Below are positions 1 to 8,821 of a DNA stretch of 64,000 nucleotides, piece by piece. The position numbers and the translations under genes are program-made. Origin of the DNA: GYS-P2D sp964414425 (GTDB lineage: Bacteria > Bacteroidota > Bacteroidia > Chitinophagales > Saprospiraceae); assembly GCA_964414425.1 (NCBI GenBank), contig CAYPWL010000002.1:62001-126000 (forward strand). The letters are read 5' to 3'. Each line of letters opens with the position of its first letter. Position 1 is the stretch's first letter. The notes beneath the pieces were generated by a model that saw nothing but the letters and a program-made list of their open reading frames with translations, was not told where the DNA came from and searched no databases.

Positions 1-951
1 TGGTCCACCCATGAAGTCATTTTCCATCTCCCAGATGCCACGAAACTCTCTGGCAAAGTTATCTCCGACCGTCTTATCCCAGTTAAGCATGGGCAGGTCG
101 ACGTCATTGATCTGGATATAAGAGTTCTCTGCATCACTGCTGACATTCTTACCGAATACATCAAAGTTTGCTTTGACCGCATCCTTTTCTATAGATGCAG
201 GACCAGTATATGGGTACTGCCTCACAGCTATACACATCACAGACTCCTTAATATCACGTCTGAACCAAATCAATCCGTTGTCCTCTGGCTTATCGAGTGC
301 AATCTTATAATCTCCAGGAATATTAACTGTAGCACCGAAACGCTCTTGTGTCATACTGGCATAACCATCGCCTTCTCCTAAGACATATGCCGCTGCATAT
401 AGTTGCTCAGAGTCATGCTCTAAGATTTTGGCCGCAATACCATCGTAGTTTTTCTCTACAGCAGTAGCTAACTCATCAAGTGATCGGGCAAATACATAAA
501 TCAAGATTTGACTATTCGCCCATTTGTCACGGCCTACAGACGTATTAAATGTGGGATCAGTCATGGCACGTTGATACCCTTCTTCTCCCAGATCGGCCCG
601 AACAAATTTAGTTGTGGGAGACTCCTCGTTACTCAGATTGGCAACGATGAGATAAGTCCTCAATTGCTTCTTAAGTGGTTGTGCAGCCAACTCACCTACT
701 TGAAATCGGCGAAGATCAAAGGTAGGTTCTGGACTCGGTGTGATCGGATAAGCCGAACTAAACAGGTAGTTTATGGTGTCACCGACAACACTATTCCACA
801 CTACGTTATCAGAAACTACGACCACCTGATTCATCTTGCCGAGAGCAGTCGGTCTGCCTTGTGCTGACTTAGTTGGATCTGATACACCACAAGAGAAAGT
901 CGTGATAGCGATCAGGACTAATGCACAGGTGTACTTTATTATTTTTATCAT
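1..951 (-). CDS. DUF4837 family lipoprotein (3' end cut by window edge)
   Basis: This is an open frame of 317 codons from an ATG at 951 to base 1, with no stop, so the C-terminus lies outside the window. Residues 1-20 are a lipoprotein signal with Cys about 21 (TFSC followed by G). The mature part has the features of DUF4837, a Bacteroidota family: VVVSDNVVWNSVVGDT near the start, then PSPEPTFDLRRF, and later a WANSQILIYVF segment and a WFRRDIKESVM segment. The function of the family is unknown; it should be an outer or inner membrane-anchored periplasmic protein. It lies 69 bases downstream of the MoxR gene in the same direction. The family call is from memory of its sequence pattern and is fairly secure; the role is not. 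Confidence 0.8.
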   Translation of the reverse strand, partial: MIKIIKYTCALVLIAITTFSCGVSDPTKSAQGRPTALGKMNQVVVVSDNVVWNSVVGDTINYLFSSAYPITPSPEPTFDLRRFQVGELAAQPLKKQLRTYLIVANLSNEESPTTKFVRADLGEEGYQRAMTDPTFNTSVGRDKWANSQILIYVFARSLDELATAVEKNYDGIAAKILEHDSEQLYAAAYVLGEGDGYASMTQERFGATVNIPGDYKIALDKPEDNGLIWFRRDIKESVMCIAVRQYPYTGPASIEKDAVKANFDVFGKNVSSDAENSYIQINDVDLPMLNWDKTVGDNFAREFRGIWEMENDFMGGP

Positions 952-1020
952 ATGTGATGCTCCTTATCTAACATTAAAAGATAGCACCTCTAAGATGATC
1001 AAAAGACTGAAAATGTTGTA

Positions 1021-1986
1021 TTACAACAGTTTCTTAATGATATCCTCTTCGGTGATACCCTCCGCTTCTGCTTTGTAGTTACGCACGATTCTATGCCTCA
1101 ACACATAAGTAGCTATGGCTTTTACATCTTCTATATCAGGAGAATACTTACCTGAGATAGCAGCATGACATTTTGCCCCTAAGACTAAGTATTGAGAGGC
1201 TCTTGGTCCTGCGCCCCATGATATGTAGTTGTTGACGACCTCTGCGGCCTTCTCCGTGCCAGGCCTTGTAGATACTGCCAGTGACACGGCGTACTCAAGC
1301 ACATTGTCAGCGATTGGAATTTTTCTGACCAAATCTTGGAAGTATAATATCTGCTCGGCTGTCAAGACGTTATCCAAAGTAACTTTCTTACTTGCAGTAG
1401 TCTCCTTGACAACATTGATCTCCTCTTGATAGCTCGGATAGGTCAAGGGTATGTTAAACATGAATCTATCTAACTGCGCCTCTGGCAATGGATAGGTACC
1501 CTCTTGCTCAATAGGGTTCTGTGTAGCCAACACAAAAAATGGTTTAGCAAGCTCGTATCGCTCACCACTTATCGTCACGCTGCGCTCCTGCATCGCCTCA
1601 AGCAATGCCGCCTGAGTCTTAGGAGGTGTACGGTTGATCTCATCCGCTAATACGATGTTAGAAAATAGAGGTCCCTTGTTAAACTTAAATTCTCTATTGT
1701 CTCCGAGGATCTCAGATCCTGTGATATCCGACGGCATCAAGTCAGGCGTAAACTGTATACGCTTGAACTCGAGATCAAGCACTTCTGAGATCGTGCTGAC
1801 GAGAAGCGTCTTGGCTAATCCCGGCACACCGACAAGAAGACTGTGTCCATTCCCAAATAGTGAGATAAGGACCATCTTAACTACTTCCTTTTGCCCTACG
1901 ATTATCTTACCAATCTCCGCACTTAAGTCATTATATGATTTAGCTAATGCATCTACCGCCTCAACATCACTACTATAGTTTTGCAT
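1021..1986 (-). CDS. MoxR-family AAA+ ATPase
   Basis: A 321-residue AAA+ ATPase of the MoxR/RavA class. The Walker A motif GVPGLAKT is at residues 53-60 and Walker B LADEINR at about 113-119, followed by the family's PPKTQAALLEAMQE sensor region and ATQNPIEQEGTYPLPEAQ. The length is normal for MoxR. MoxR ATPases act as chaperone-like remodelers, usually beside DUF58 and von Willebrand A domain genes. Those partners are not downstream here, where a DUF4837 lipoprotein follows instead, so the partners are either elsewhere or upstream genes were rearranged. The start is the ATG at 1986. A promoter-like element lies about 55 bases upstream. Confidence 0.95.
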   Translation of the reverse strand: MQNYSSDVEAVDALAKSYNDLSAEIGKIIVGQKEVVKMVLISLFGNGHSLLVGVPGLAKTLLVSTISEVLDLEFKRIQFTPDLMPSDITGSEILGDNREFKFNKGPLFSNIVLADEINRTPPKTQAALLEAMQERSVTISGERYELAKPFFVLATQNPIEQEGTYPLPEAQLDRFMFNIPLTYPSYQEEINVVKETTASKKVTLDNVLTAEQILYFQDLVRKIPIADNVLEYAVSLAVSTRPGTEKAAEVVNNYISWGAGPRASQYLVLGAKCHAAISGKYSPDIEDVKAIATYVLRHRIVRNYKAEAEGITEEDIIKKLL

Positions 1987-2038
1987 GTTATTACTTGTAC
2001 TTTATTTGATCTCGTAATTAGTTGTTATCAATCGCGCA

Positions 2039-2067
2039 CAAAAGTACGTCGACCTGAGACTAACGAA
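2039..2067 (-). promoter_or_regulatory. Bacteroidota-type promoter for moxR
   Basis: On the minus strand TACTTTTG (2046 to 2039) fits the TAnnTTTG -7 element exactly. TTCG (2067 to 2064), one base off TTTG, lies 17 bases upstream of it. It sits between ligA and moxR, so moxR can be transcribed separately from ligA. Confidence 0.5.
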
Positions 2068-2113
2068 TGTTTTTAATCTATGTTTTAGCGGGTAGCTTCT
2101 GTTATAAGTAATC

Positions 2114-4234
2114 TTATGATTGATTTATACGCTCCAGGAACTCTTTTTCGGTCCATATAGTCACTGTGCCGAGGTCTTGTGCCTTCTTAAGTTTTGAACC
2201 TGCCTTCTCTCCTACCACTAAAAAATCAAGCTTGGAGCTAACTGCGCTAAGGGGTTTTGCGCCAGAAAGAATAGCCATCTGCTTAGCCTCGTTGCGAGTC
2301 ATCTCTTGCAATGATCCAGTGAATAAGATGGTCTTGTCTTTCAGTGGAGCATCGTCCGCCACCTCGACAGGTTTATCATCTTCGGTCTGTGAAATATTAA
2401 CACCATACGCCTCCATCCTCTTGATCATCTCGATATGCTCTGGTTGGCTGAAGTATGCCTGGACATTTTGAGCGACTACAGGACCTATATCCTTAATAGA
2501 GGTGTACTGCTCCTCATCCCAGTCTACAAGATCATATATGGAACTGATCTGTTGGGCTATCAATTGAGATGCCTTCTTACCCAGATGATGTACGCTAAGA
2601 CTATGCAATAGCTTGGACAGTGGATTCTTTTTGGCTTTCTCAATGGCTGCTTGGAGCTTTTGAACAGATTTAACCCCAAAGCCTTCGAGTTTTTGTATCT
2701 CGCTGTAATCTAAATTATAGACGTCGGCAATATCCCTCAGCTGTCCGATTTCATAGAATCGCTCGACATATGCTCTGCCAAATCCATCAATATCCATAGC
2801 CACCTTGGAGACATGAAAGACGATCCGCTCGAGATCCTGAGCCCCACATGTACAGGATGGACATCGCCAGGCGGCCTCGCCTTCTGCCCGTATTAACTCG
2901 ACACTAGCTGACTTATCAATCGGGCAGTATTTAGGAAAGTCAATAGACTTCTCGTCTCCCGTCCTGACGCTTTCTACAGCCTTAACGATATATGGGATCA
3001 CGTCACCGGCACGCTCTATCAACACCTTATCTCCTAATCGCAAGTCACGCTCTCTGATAAAGTCCTCATTGTGCAATGAGATTGACGAGACGGTCACACC
3101 TGCCACATGTACAGGTTCTACTTTAGCTACAGGCGTGATCGATCCGATCTTGCCAACCTGATATTCTACATCCAGGAGTGTTGATATGACTTGCTTGGCT
3201 TTAAACTTAAAGGCTATAGCCCATCTCGGGTGGTGACCCGTCGTACCACACAGCTCCTGAATTTTGGTGCTATTTACTTTTATGACGGCGCCATCGATCT
3301 CGTAAGGATATTCATCACGGTTCTTTTCCCAAGATTCAACTCGACTGATGACTTCATCGATATTTTGGCATAAGACCTCATCAAGATTATGGACTTTGAA
3401 CCCCATCTCTTTTAATAGCACCAATTGATCAAAGTGGTTATCTATCTGGTCTAATACATTTTGACCATCCGCACCTGCGGCATATCCGAGCTGAAACGCA
3501 AATACCTCTAACCCACGCTCTCTGGTATCATTTGGATTTTTCATCCTCAGCCCACCTGTAGCAGCGTTTCGAGGATTAGCAAAGAGTGTTTTCCCTTCGG
3601 CTGCTCGGGACGAATTGACCTGATCAAAGGTGCTACGTCGGATGACCGCCTCACCTCTTATCTCGGCAGTCTGAATAGATTTATCCGAAAACTTAACCTT
3701 CAATGGTATCGACGGTAAGGTCTTGAGATTAGTGGTGATCACTTCTCCCATCTGTCCATTGCCTCGAGTCGCACCACGATCAAATAAGTCATCACGATAG
3801 ATCATAGCGACACTACCTCCATCAAACTTAGGCTCCACACAATATTGTATATCCTCGTCCTCAGCTATACCTGCAAGCTTCCTGATCTGCGTGTCAAATT
3901 TCTTAAGATCCTCACCATTGTATGCATTGTCAAGCGATAGCATCGATACAATATGAGGTACAGCATCCATCTCTGGGTTGAGGTCACTGGCAATACGTTG
4001 AGTCGGGCTATCTGATGTGATTAATTCAGGATGAGCAGACTCTATTGATTTGAGCTGATGGTATAATTGATCGTATTCTATATCAGTTAATACTGGATCG
4101 GACTGTACATAGTACTTCCACTCATGATATCTCAGGACTGTCCGCAGTCCTTCTAACTGATCAACTGATGCTGGAACATTGAGCCAACCTTTGGACTGCT
4201 CATATATATACGCCGCTTCCTCTGTATTGTACAT
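2114..4234 (-). CDS. ligA: NAD-dependent DNA ligase LigA
   Basis: A 706-residue NAD+-dependent DNA ligase, seals nicks in replication and repair. Order of domains: Ia domain (residues 1-75, with the YHEWKYYV motif), adenylation domain with the nucleotide-accepting Lys136 in KFDGG, OB domain (about 340-425), zinc-finger/HhH region (about 435-590), and a C-terminal BRCT domain (about 630-706, ILFTGSL). Length is near the usual 670-700. Oddity: the zinc finger begins CPID (Cys437, Asp440) where most LigA have CPxC; the other ligands would be Cys458 and Cys463. The nucleotidyltransferase region also reads RGNG where RGDG is usual. The gene follows the acyltransferase by 12 bases and may be co-transcribed with it. 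Confidence 0.97.
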   Translation of the reverse strand: MYNTEEAAYIYEQSKGWLNVPASVDQLEGLRTVLRYHEWKYYVQSDPVLTDIEYDQLYHQLKSIESAHPELITSDSPTQRIASDLNPEMDAVPHIVSMLSLDNAYNGEDLKKFDTQIRKLAGIAEDEDIQYCVEPKFDGGSVAMIYRDDLFDRGATRGNGQMGEVITTNLKTLPSIPLKVKFSDKSIQTAEIRGEAVIRRSTFDQVNSSRAAEGKTLFANPRNAATGGLRMKNPNDTRERGLEVFAFQLGYAAGADGQNVLDQIDNHFDQLVLLKEMGFKVHNLDEVLCQNIDEVISRVESWEKNRDEYPYEIDGAVIKVNSTKIQELCGTTGHHPRWAIAFKFKAKQVISTLLDVEYQVGKIGSITPVAKVEPVHVAGVTVSSISLHNEDFIRERDLRLGDKVLIERAGDVIPYIVKAVESVRTGDEKSIDFPKYCPIDKSASVELIRAEGEAAWRCPSCTCGAQDLERIVFHVSKVAMDIDGFGRAYVERFYEIGQLRDIADVYNLDYSEIQKLEGFGVKSVQKLQAAIEKAKKNPLSKLLHSLSVHHLGKKASQLIAQQISSIYDLVDWDEEQYTSIKDIGPVVAQNVQAYFSQPEHIEMIKRMEAYGVNISQTEDDKPVEVADDAPLKDKTILFTGSLQEMTRNEAKQMAILSGAKPLSAVSSKLDFLVVGEKAGSKLKKAQDLGTVTIWTEKEFLERINQS

Positions 4235-4246
4235 TGATTCTATTAG

Positions 4247-4792
4247 TTACACAAAACTATACTCCCTGATACAACCCGGGATTCCTCTAAAAATATCTTC
4301 TATCTCGGCAATTTCTTTTTCAGCATCGCCTGTGGTATAATAAGTGCTGTAGATTTCTATTTTTTTCTGTTCAAAATCAAATGAAATAGGAATAATAGGA
4401 ATCTTAGCACCATCAGCTATATAGTAGAACCCTGTCCTAAATTTTTCGACTCTCTTGCGGGTACCCTCTGGTGTGATCAATATGGTACGCTTATCTGCCT
4501 GCATAAAATCTGCCACGACACTATCGACGAAGTTTGTATTGCCACTGCGATCTATAGGTATTGCATTCGTTAGCGGTAGTATATACTTCAGGATACCTTT
4601 GAACATTTCCTTTTTTACATAGTACTGGGCATCCATCTTGAGCCAGAACTTCACTAATAGACCCAGTGGCACATCCCAAGAAGAAGTATGAGGTGCTACT
4701 ATAATTATTTTTTTGGGTATCTCATGTGGATAGGTCCCCACTACCTTCCATCCGATTAGATGATATATCCACTTACAGATTAAACTAAACAT
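4247..4792 (-). CDS. PlsC-type 1-acylglycerol-phosphate acyltransferase
   Basis: A 181-residue member of the lysophospholipid acyltransferase superfamily. The catalytic HX4D motif is His35 to Asp40 (HTSSWD), and the substrate-binding PEGTR motif is at about 108-112. Such enzymes transfer an acyl chain to lysophosphatidate or a related acceptor at the inner membrane. It is short compared with the 230-250 residues of classical PlsC, but many Bacteroidota have this compact form. The substrate cannot be read from the sequence. The start is ATG at 4792, preceded by a GAGG-like ribosome site. It is divergent from the ECF sigma gene, and ligA follows 12 bases after the stop. Confidence 0.85.
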   Translation of the reverse strand: MFSLICKWIYHLIGWKVVGTYPHEIPKKIIIVAPHTSSWDVPLGLLVKFWLKMDAQYYVKKEMFKGILKYILPLTNAIPIDRSGNTNFVDSVVADFMQADKRTILITPEGTRKRVEKFRTGFYYIADGAKIPIIPISFDFEQKKIEIYSTYYTTGDAEKEIAEIEDIFRGIPGCIREYSFV

Positions 4793-4936
4793 GATGAATC
4801 CTCAATAAATTAATGCTTGCAGCAAAAATAGATTAAACTTTTTAGGCTGTGAGGTATCTAATAGGCAATTAGGTTTGACTACTTTATAGATTGATAAAAA
4901 GCAATAGGCACGGAAAGAGAGGATAACATAACAGCG

Positions 4937-5458
4937 TTGCTTAGTCAAGAATCTACCCGAGAGCGGGGGTTCAAGTTGTTGGTTGACACCTATAGCGAGC
5001 GACTCTATGGATTGATCTATAAGATGGTCAAGACACATAGTCGATGTGATGATATCCTACAAGAGTCATTTATCAAGGTATACCAGAATCTGGACAAATA
5101 CCGTGGTGACTCTAAGCTTTATACTTGGATATACCGCATCACTGTCAATGAGACGCTCCGAGAACTGAAGAAAAAAAAGACGGCACCTATGAGTCCAGAT
5201 GATGTGGCTGATAAGTTGAGTCCTGTAAACGCAGAGTCTGAGCTCAGCGCTGAGCAGATACAGCATACGCTGGCTATGGCTATGGAAACATTGCCTCCCA
5301 AACAGCGTATGGTGTTTAACCTCAGGTATTATGAGGAGATGAAATATGGAGATATGTCTGCCGTCCTATACACAAGCGAAGGGGCACTGAAGGCAGCATA
5401 CCACCATGCAGTAAAAAAGATTGAAAACTACATAGCAACATATGGAGTACAAGGATGA
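4937..5458 (+). CDS. ECF-type RNA polymerase sigma factor
   Basis: A sigma-70 family member of the extracytoplasmic function class. Region 2 spans about residues 15-85 (ERLYGLIYKM, CDDILQESFIKVYQNL, YTWIYRITVNE) and region 4 about 115-165 (LPPKQRMVFNLRYYEEMKYG). There is no ATG in frame upstream of conserved sequence. The listed start is a TTG at 4937; an ATA at 4928, five bases after GGAAAGAGAGG, is also possible, so the exact N-terminus is unsure. The stop overlaps the next gene's start by 17 bases, typical of a sigma/anti-sigma pair. The leader between this gene and the divergent acyltransferase is about 140 bases and shows no clear ECF promoter. Confidence 0.93.
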   Translation: MLSQESTRERGFKLLVDTYSERLYGLIYKMVKTHSRCDDILQESFIKVYQNLDKYRGDSKLYTWIYRITVNETLRELKKKKTAPMSPDDVADKLSPVNAESELSAEQIQHTLAMAMETLPPKQRMVFNLRYYEEMKYGDMSAVLYTSEGALKAAYHHAVKKIENYIATYGVQG

Positions 5459-5891
5459 TATAACAGAAGAACTAAGGGAGTTAAACGCTCACTTCTTATT
5501 GCGGTCTCACAATCACAAAGTTCTCAAAAAGCCCAGCGCTAATTATGCTAGCGAGCTATATCACAAAGTAAGTGATAAGCGACAGACTAAGGTCATCCCG
5601 CTCTGGAGCCGACCGCAAGTATGGGGTGTCGCTGCAAGTCTACTACTAGTAGTAAGCAGCATATTTCTTATCGTAAATCAGAACGAGCCGACCTTAGATG
5701 AGATAACTGAATCAGATGTCTATGCCTATATCATAGATTCAGAAGATATCTATAGCGAGGATATATACTATAGTAACACAATAATTGATGACATAACACA
5801 TAATGAACTTGGGATCCTCGACCAGTCGATCATAGAGTATCTCGATGACCACATAGAAGACATTGAATTAACAGAACTAAATTCATACTAA
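5442..5891 (+). CDS. putative membrane anti-sigma factor
   Basis: A 149-residue protein with a cytoplasmic N-terminal half (about 1-58), one membrane segment (about 60-80, VWGVAASLLLVVSSIFLIV) and a very acidic C-terminal domain rich in Asp, Glu, Ile and Tyr. It overlaps the ECF sigma gene by 17 bases and is followed one base later by a periplasmic protein gene. Order, overlap and topology argue that it holds the sigma factor inactive at the inner membrane until a periplasmic signal arrives. There is no recognisable ASD/zinc anti-sigma motif, so the call rests on context and topology. Confidence 0.7.
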   Translation: MEYKDDITEELRELNAHFLLRSHNHKVLKKPSANYASELYHKVSDKRQTKVIPLWSRPQVWGVAASLLLVVSSIFLIVNQNEPTLDEITESDVYAYIIDSEDIYSEDIYYSNTIIDDITHNELGILDQSIIEYLDDHIEDIELTELNSY

Positions 5892-5892
5892 G

Positions 5893-6306
5893 ATGATGAA
5901 GCAACTTATAATCATACTAATTCTCGGCGCACTCACTACGAATGTTACAGCGCAAAAGGATCGAGAGAAGATAGAATCACTAAGAATAGCACATATCACA
6001 AGTGAGCTCGATCTCTCAAGTGAAAAGAGCCAAGTCTTTTGGCCAATATTCAATACGTACGATGATTCTAAGCATAGTCTGCGTAATGAAAAGCGAGCCA
6101 TCCTTAAAGGTTCTGAACAAAGGGCTGATGCTATTGATGAATTAATCAGAATTGAAGAAGCGCAATATCTGCTATTCAAACAATACATTGCCGACTTGAG
6201 AGATGTCTTATCAGATGATCAGATACTATCACTGATTAGCGCCGAAAAGAAATTTAAGGAGCGGCTGATAAAGAGATTGCACTCTGACAGGGCTGGAGAA
6301 AATTGA
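5893..6306 (+). CDS. periplasmic Spy/CpxP-like protein, probable sensor of the ECF system
   Basis: A 137-residue secreted protein. Residues 1-20 form a signal peptide (cleavage after TAQ). The mature helical part contains an LDLSSEKSQVFWPIFNTYDD segment and LSDDQILSLISAEKKFKE, the pattern of the LTxxQ/Spy-CpxP-like proteins that Bacteroidota genomes place behind an ECF sigma and its anti-sigma. Such proteins bind unfolded or surface-exposed proteins in the periplasm. Here it is the third gene of the operon, starting one base after the anti-sigma stop. The role as signal receptor is inferred from this order. The start is ATG 5893; ATG 5896 is equally possible. Confidence 0.7.
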   Translation: MMKQLIIILILGALTTNVTAQKDREKIESLRIAHITSELDLSSEKSQVFWPIFNTYDDSKHSLRNEKRAILKGSEQRADAIDELIRIEEAQYLLFKQYIADLRDVLSDDQILSLISAEKKFKERLIKRLHSDRAGEN

Positions 6307-6487
6307 TCTATCCTATCCATTCCTTTTTATCATCATATATTTCTGAATGACTCTTAGTGCATTAAGAAAGCGCCCTCGACGTATGATATATATTGCAATG
6401 TGTAAATCGCTCTATACGTGTAACATGTGATATAATTTAATACGTCAATTCTTTTTTAGATTGTGGAAAAAAACTTCGTGAGAAAAT

Positions 6488-6516
6488 TTTGAGACTTCGC
6501 TATTTAGTTATCTTCG
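6488..6516 (+). promoter_or_regulatory. promoter of the TPR gene
   Basis: TTTG at 6488-6491 and TATCTTCG at 6509-6516, separated by 17 bases, resemble the Bacteroidota TTTG / TAnnTTTG promoter with one substitution. Transcription would begin about 6521, which argues for the ATG at 6552 as the true start of the next gene rather than the TTG at 6489. Confidence 0.5.
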
Positions 6517-6551
6517 CCTCGGATATAATCCCAGACATAGTTAAAAAAAGA

Positions 6552-7961
6552 ATGGATAGTAGAACCAAACTGTCTCATAGTATTTTGGGTCTGATAGCAG
6601 AGTTTGAACACTCTCTTGAAGACGGCAAGCGACTATATCTCGATGATAAGGAATACCTCCGTATCATATCATATTATAAGGAAGAATTAGATCTTGATAG
6701 TGCTATTGTCGCTGCTGATTATGCAATCAAACAATACAGTTACAGATCTGACTTCAGAACTTTGAAGATCAAGCTATTGATTAACAAAGGGCTGTTAGAC
6801 CATGCACTTGATGCAATAGGAATGGCGGAGATGGTCTCACCTAATGAGCTTGACTTGAAATTGTTGAAGATCAACATATTCATCCTGCAAAAGAGATATG
6901 TACAGGCCAGTAGCTTGATAGACGAACTCAAAACAAGTTGTAATCAGAGTGATCTGCAAGATGTATATGTTGCAGAAGCTTACTATTGTGAGAGTCTTCA
7001 GGAATATTACCAGATGTTCCAGATACTTAAGAACACACTCATCTTAAATCCGAATAACGAGGAGGCCCTCATTCTGATGAATGAGAGCGTGACTCAAAGC
7101 AAGAATTTTGAAGAGAGTATCTTATTACACAAGGTGATCGTGGACAATCATCCATATAATCATCTGGCTTGGTACAACTTAGCGAGCGCATATGCATGCG
7201 TCGGTGAATACGCCAAAGCTATCGAAGCCTCTGAATACAGTTTTATCATTAATCCTGGATTTCAGCAGGGTTATTACGATTGTGCCGAATACCTGGTAGA
7301 GAAGAATCACCATAGTAGAGCATTGGAGATTTATCAAGAAGCATTGACGGTTTTTGGACCAGAGATAGACCTCTTGATGAATATCGCTAACTGTGAGTAC
7401 AAGTTGCAATTAGTTGATCAGGCTAAAAGAACACTTTTCGAAGTGCTTGAGATAGACAACTACAGTGACGAAGCACTCTATCTACTAGCTAAGTGCTACC
7501 TCAAGAATCAAGACTATAATAGTGCAGTTAAGATCTTGAGAAAAGCTATCTCCATAGAAAATGGTATCGAAGAGTATTTCGATGCACTTGGAAGAGCATA
7601 TCATAAACTTAATGATGTAGATAGAGCAAGCTACTACTATAATAGAGCTGCAGAACAAGGCTTAGAGGTCTCTAAGTACTGGGAAAACTATATCATCTTC
7701 TTGATGGAGCAAGAAAAGTATGACGAAGCAGAAAAGATCATCAAGCGTGCTGATCGATATACCTTCAGCTATCGCCTGCAATATCTCAATGCATCATGTC
7801 AGATACTATTAGGTAATGGCCAGTACGGCATGGAGCTATTAAAAGATGCACTGCTTGAGGAGTTTGCTGAGCATACCATTATATTCGAATTACCCGCTAT
7901 GCTCGTAGATAATCCGGTGATACTCTCGATGATCAAATACTACGAAAAAGAAAATATCTAA
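6552..7961 (+). CDS. tetratricopeptide-repeat protein
   Basis: About 469 residues from ATG 6552 (MDSRTKLSHS). At least ten TPR-like helical pairs run through almost the whole length, for example LAWYNLASAYACVGEYAKAI and YFDALGRAYHKLNDVDRAS. There is no signal peptide from this start, so it is probably cytosolic. It matches the shape of a long, conserved Bacteroidota TPR protein of unknown partner. An in-frame TTG at 6489 would add 21 residues, but a promoter-like element lies inside that stretch and the added residues look random, so I rejected it. The gene stands alone and is closed by a strong terminator. Confidence 0.85.
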   Translation: MDSRTKLSHSILGLIAEFEHSLEDGKRLYLDDKEYLRIISYYKEELDLDSAIVAADYAIKQYSYRSDFRTLKIKLLINKGLLDHALDAIGMAEMVSPNELDLKLLKINIFILQKRYVQASSLIDELKTSCNQSDLQDVYVAEAYYCESLQEYYQMFQILKNTLILNPNNEEALILMNESVTQSKNFEESILLHKVIVDNHPYNHLAWYNLASAYACVGEYAKAIEASEYSFIINPGFQQGYYDCAEYLVEKNHHSRALEIYQEALTVFGPEIDLLMNIANCEYKLQLVDQAKRTLFEVLEIDNYSDEALYLLAKCYLKNQDYNSAVKILRKAISIENGIEEYFDALGRAYHKLNDVDRASYYYNRAAEQGLEVSKYWENYIIFLMEQEKYDEAEKIIKRADRYTFSYRLQYLNASCQILLGNGQYGMELLKDALLEEFAEHTIIFELPAMLVDNPVILSMIKYYEKENI

Positions 7962-7995
7962 CGATTTATACTCAATTCAATAACCAGAACTGAGA

Positions 7996-8024
7996 GGCTG
8001 CTTTATTAAAAGCAGCCTTTTTTT
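7996..8024 (+). terminator. rho-independent terminator after the TPR gene
   Basis: A 9-bp perfect stem GGCTGCTTT / AAAGCAGCC with loop ATTA is followed by seven T (8018-8024). It ends the plus-strand TPR gene and faces the convergent glucokinase gene. Confidence 0.92.
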
Positions 8025-8051
8025 CTTGCCCCGACTTGAGTGATACTATAG

Positions 8052-8801
8052 CTATGCTTGGATCAATGGCAACGCTGCGAGAGCGGCACCGACAATCCCA
8101 GCATTATTCTGCATAGAAGCGATCTGGACTTTATCTCTTAGTTCTATGTACTCAAGAAATTTTTCATGCTTCTTACTTACGCCGCCGCCAAGTAGTACTC
8201 GATCTGGATTTAGCAAGAGGTCCACGTGATTGATATAATCATTGAGCCTCGCTCCCCATTCATCCCAATCGAGTTCGAGACGCTTACGTGCCCCATTTGA
8301 GGCATATTTTTCCCAAACCGAATCTTTATGTGTTAGATGTCCTAATTCTGTATTGGGCACTAGCTTACCATCCAAAAATAGCCCAGAACCTATGCCCGTA
8401 CCTAGGGTCAACATTAAAGTAGTTCCAGACTTGTCAACTATATCTCCATAGGTCACCTCAGCGAGTCCAGCAGCGTCAGCGTCATTAATATAAGCCCCGT
8501 TATTGCCGACATACTCTAAGAAATAATCCCTCAGATTAACTCCCAACCAAGACTTGTCAATGTTAGAAGCAGAATGAATGACATTATGCTTGATGATTGA
8601 AGGAAAGCCACATCCGATCACTTTACCCTTCCAGTCAAAATCTTCGATTAATTGATTGAGCACCATAGCAACTGACGTCAGCGTTGATGGCTGCGGAGTG
8701 GCATACTTAATTTTCTCTTTGGTAAACTCTCCCGTCTCTAAATCTACTAAGGCCGCCTTAATGCCCGTACCGCCTATATCTAATCCTAATATCTCTGCCA
8801 T
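8052..8801 (-). CDS. ppgK: polyphosphate glucokinase (ROK family)
   Basis: A 249-residue ROK-fold sugar kinase. The phosphate-binding motif LGLDIGGTGIKAAL is at residues 5-18, the catalytic Asp lies in NDADAAGLAE, and LTLGTGIGSGLF and a C-terminal LLGGGVSKK follow. The ELGHL segment and the later WDEWGARLNDYI region fit polyphosphate:glucose phosphotransferases better than ATP-only glucokinases. The short length (about 250) also fits PpgK. It would phosphorylate glucose using polyphosphate, perhaps also ATP. It has no cysteine zinc site of classical ROK regulators and no DNA-binding domain. It lies 20 bases downstream of a cyclophilin gene and may be at the end of that operon. Confidence 0.85.
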   Translation of the reverse strand: MAEILGLDIGGTGIKAALVDLETGEFTKEKIKYATPQPSTLTSVAMVLNQLIEDFDWKGKVIGCGFPSIIKHNVIHSASNIDKSWLGVNLRDYFLEYVGNNGAYINDADAAGLAEVTYGDIVDKSGTTLMLTLGTGIGSGLFLDGKLVPNTELGHLTHKDSVWEKYASNGARKRLELDWDEWGARLNDYINHVDLLLNPDRVLLGGGVSKKHEKFLEYIELRDKVQIASMQNNAGIVGAALAALPLIQA

Positions 8802-8821
8802 TCCAATGATGCTTGATGCAA

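Noticed and set aside
4802..5038. 78-codon minus-strand open frame over the sigma leader
   Set aside because: Overlaps the sigma coding start, low-complexity translation, no family.
6489..6551. TTG start adding 21 residues to the TPR protein
   Set aside because: A promoter-like TTTG-N17-TATCTTCG lies inside this stretch and the next ATG gives a sensible N-terminus.
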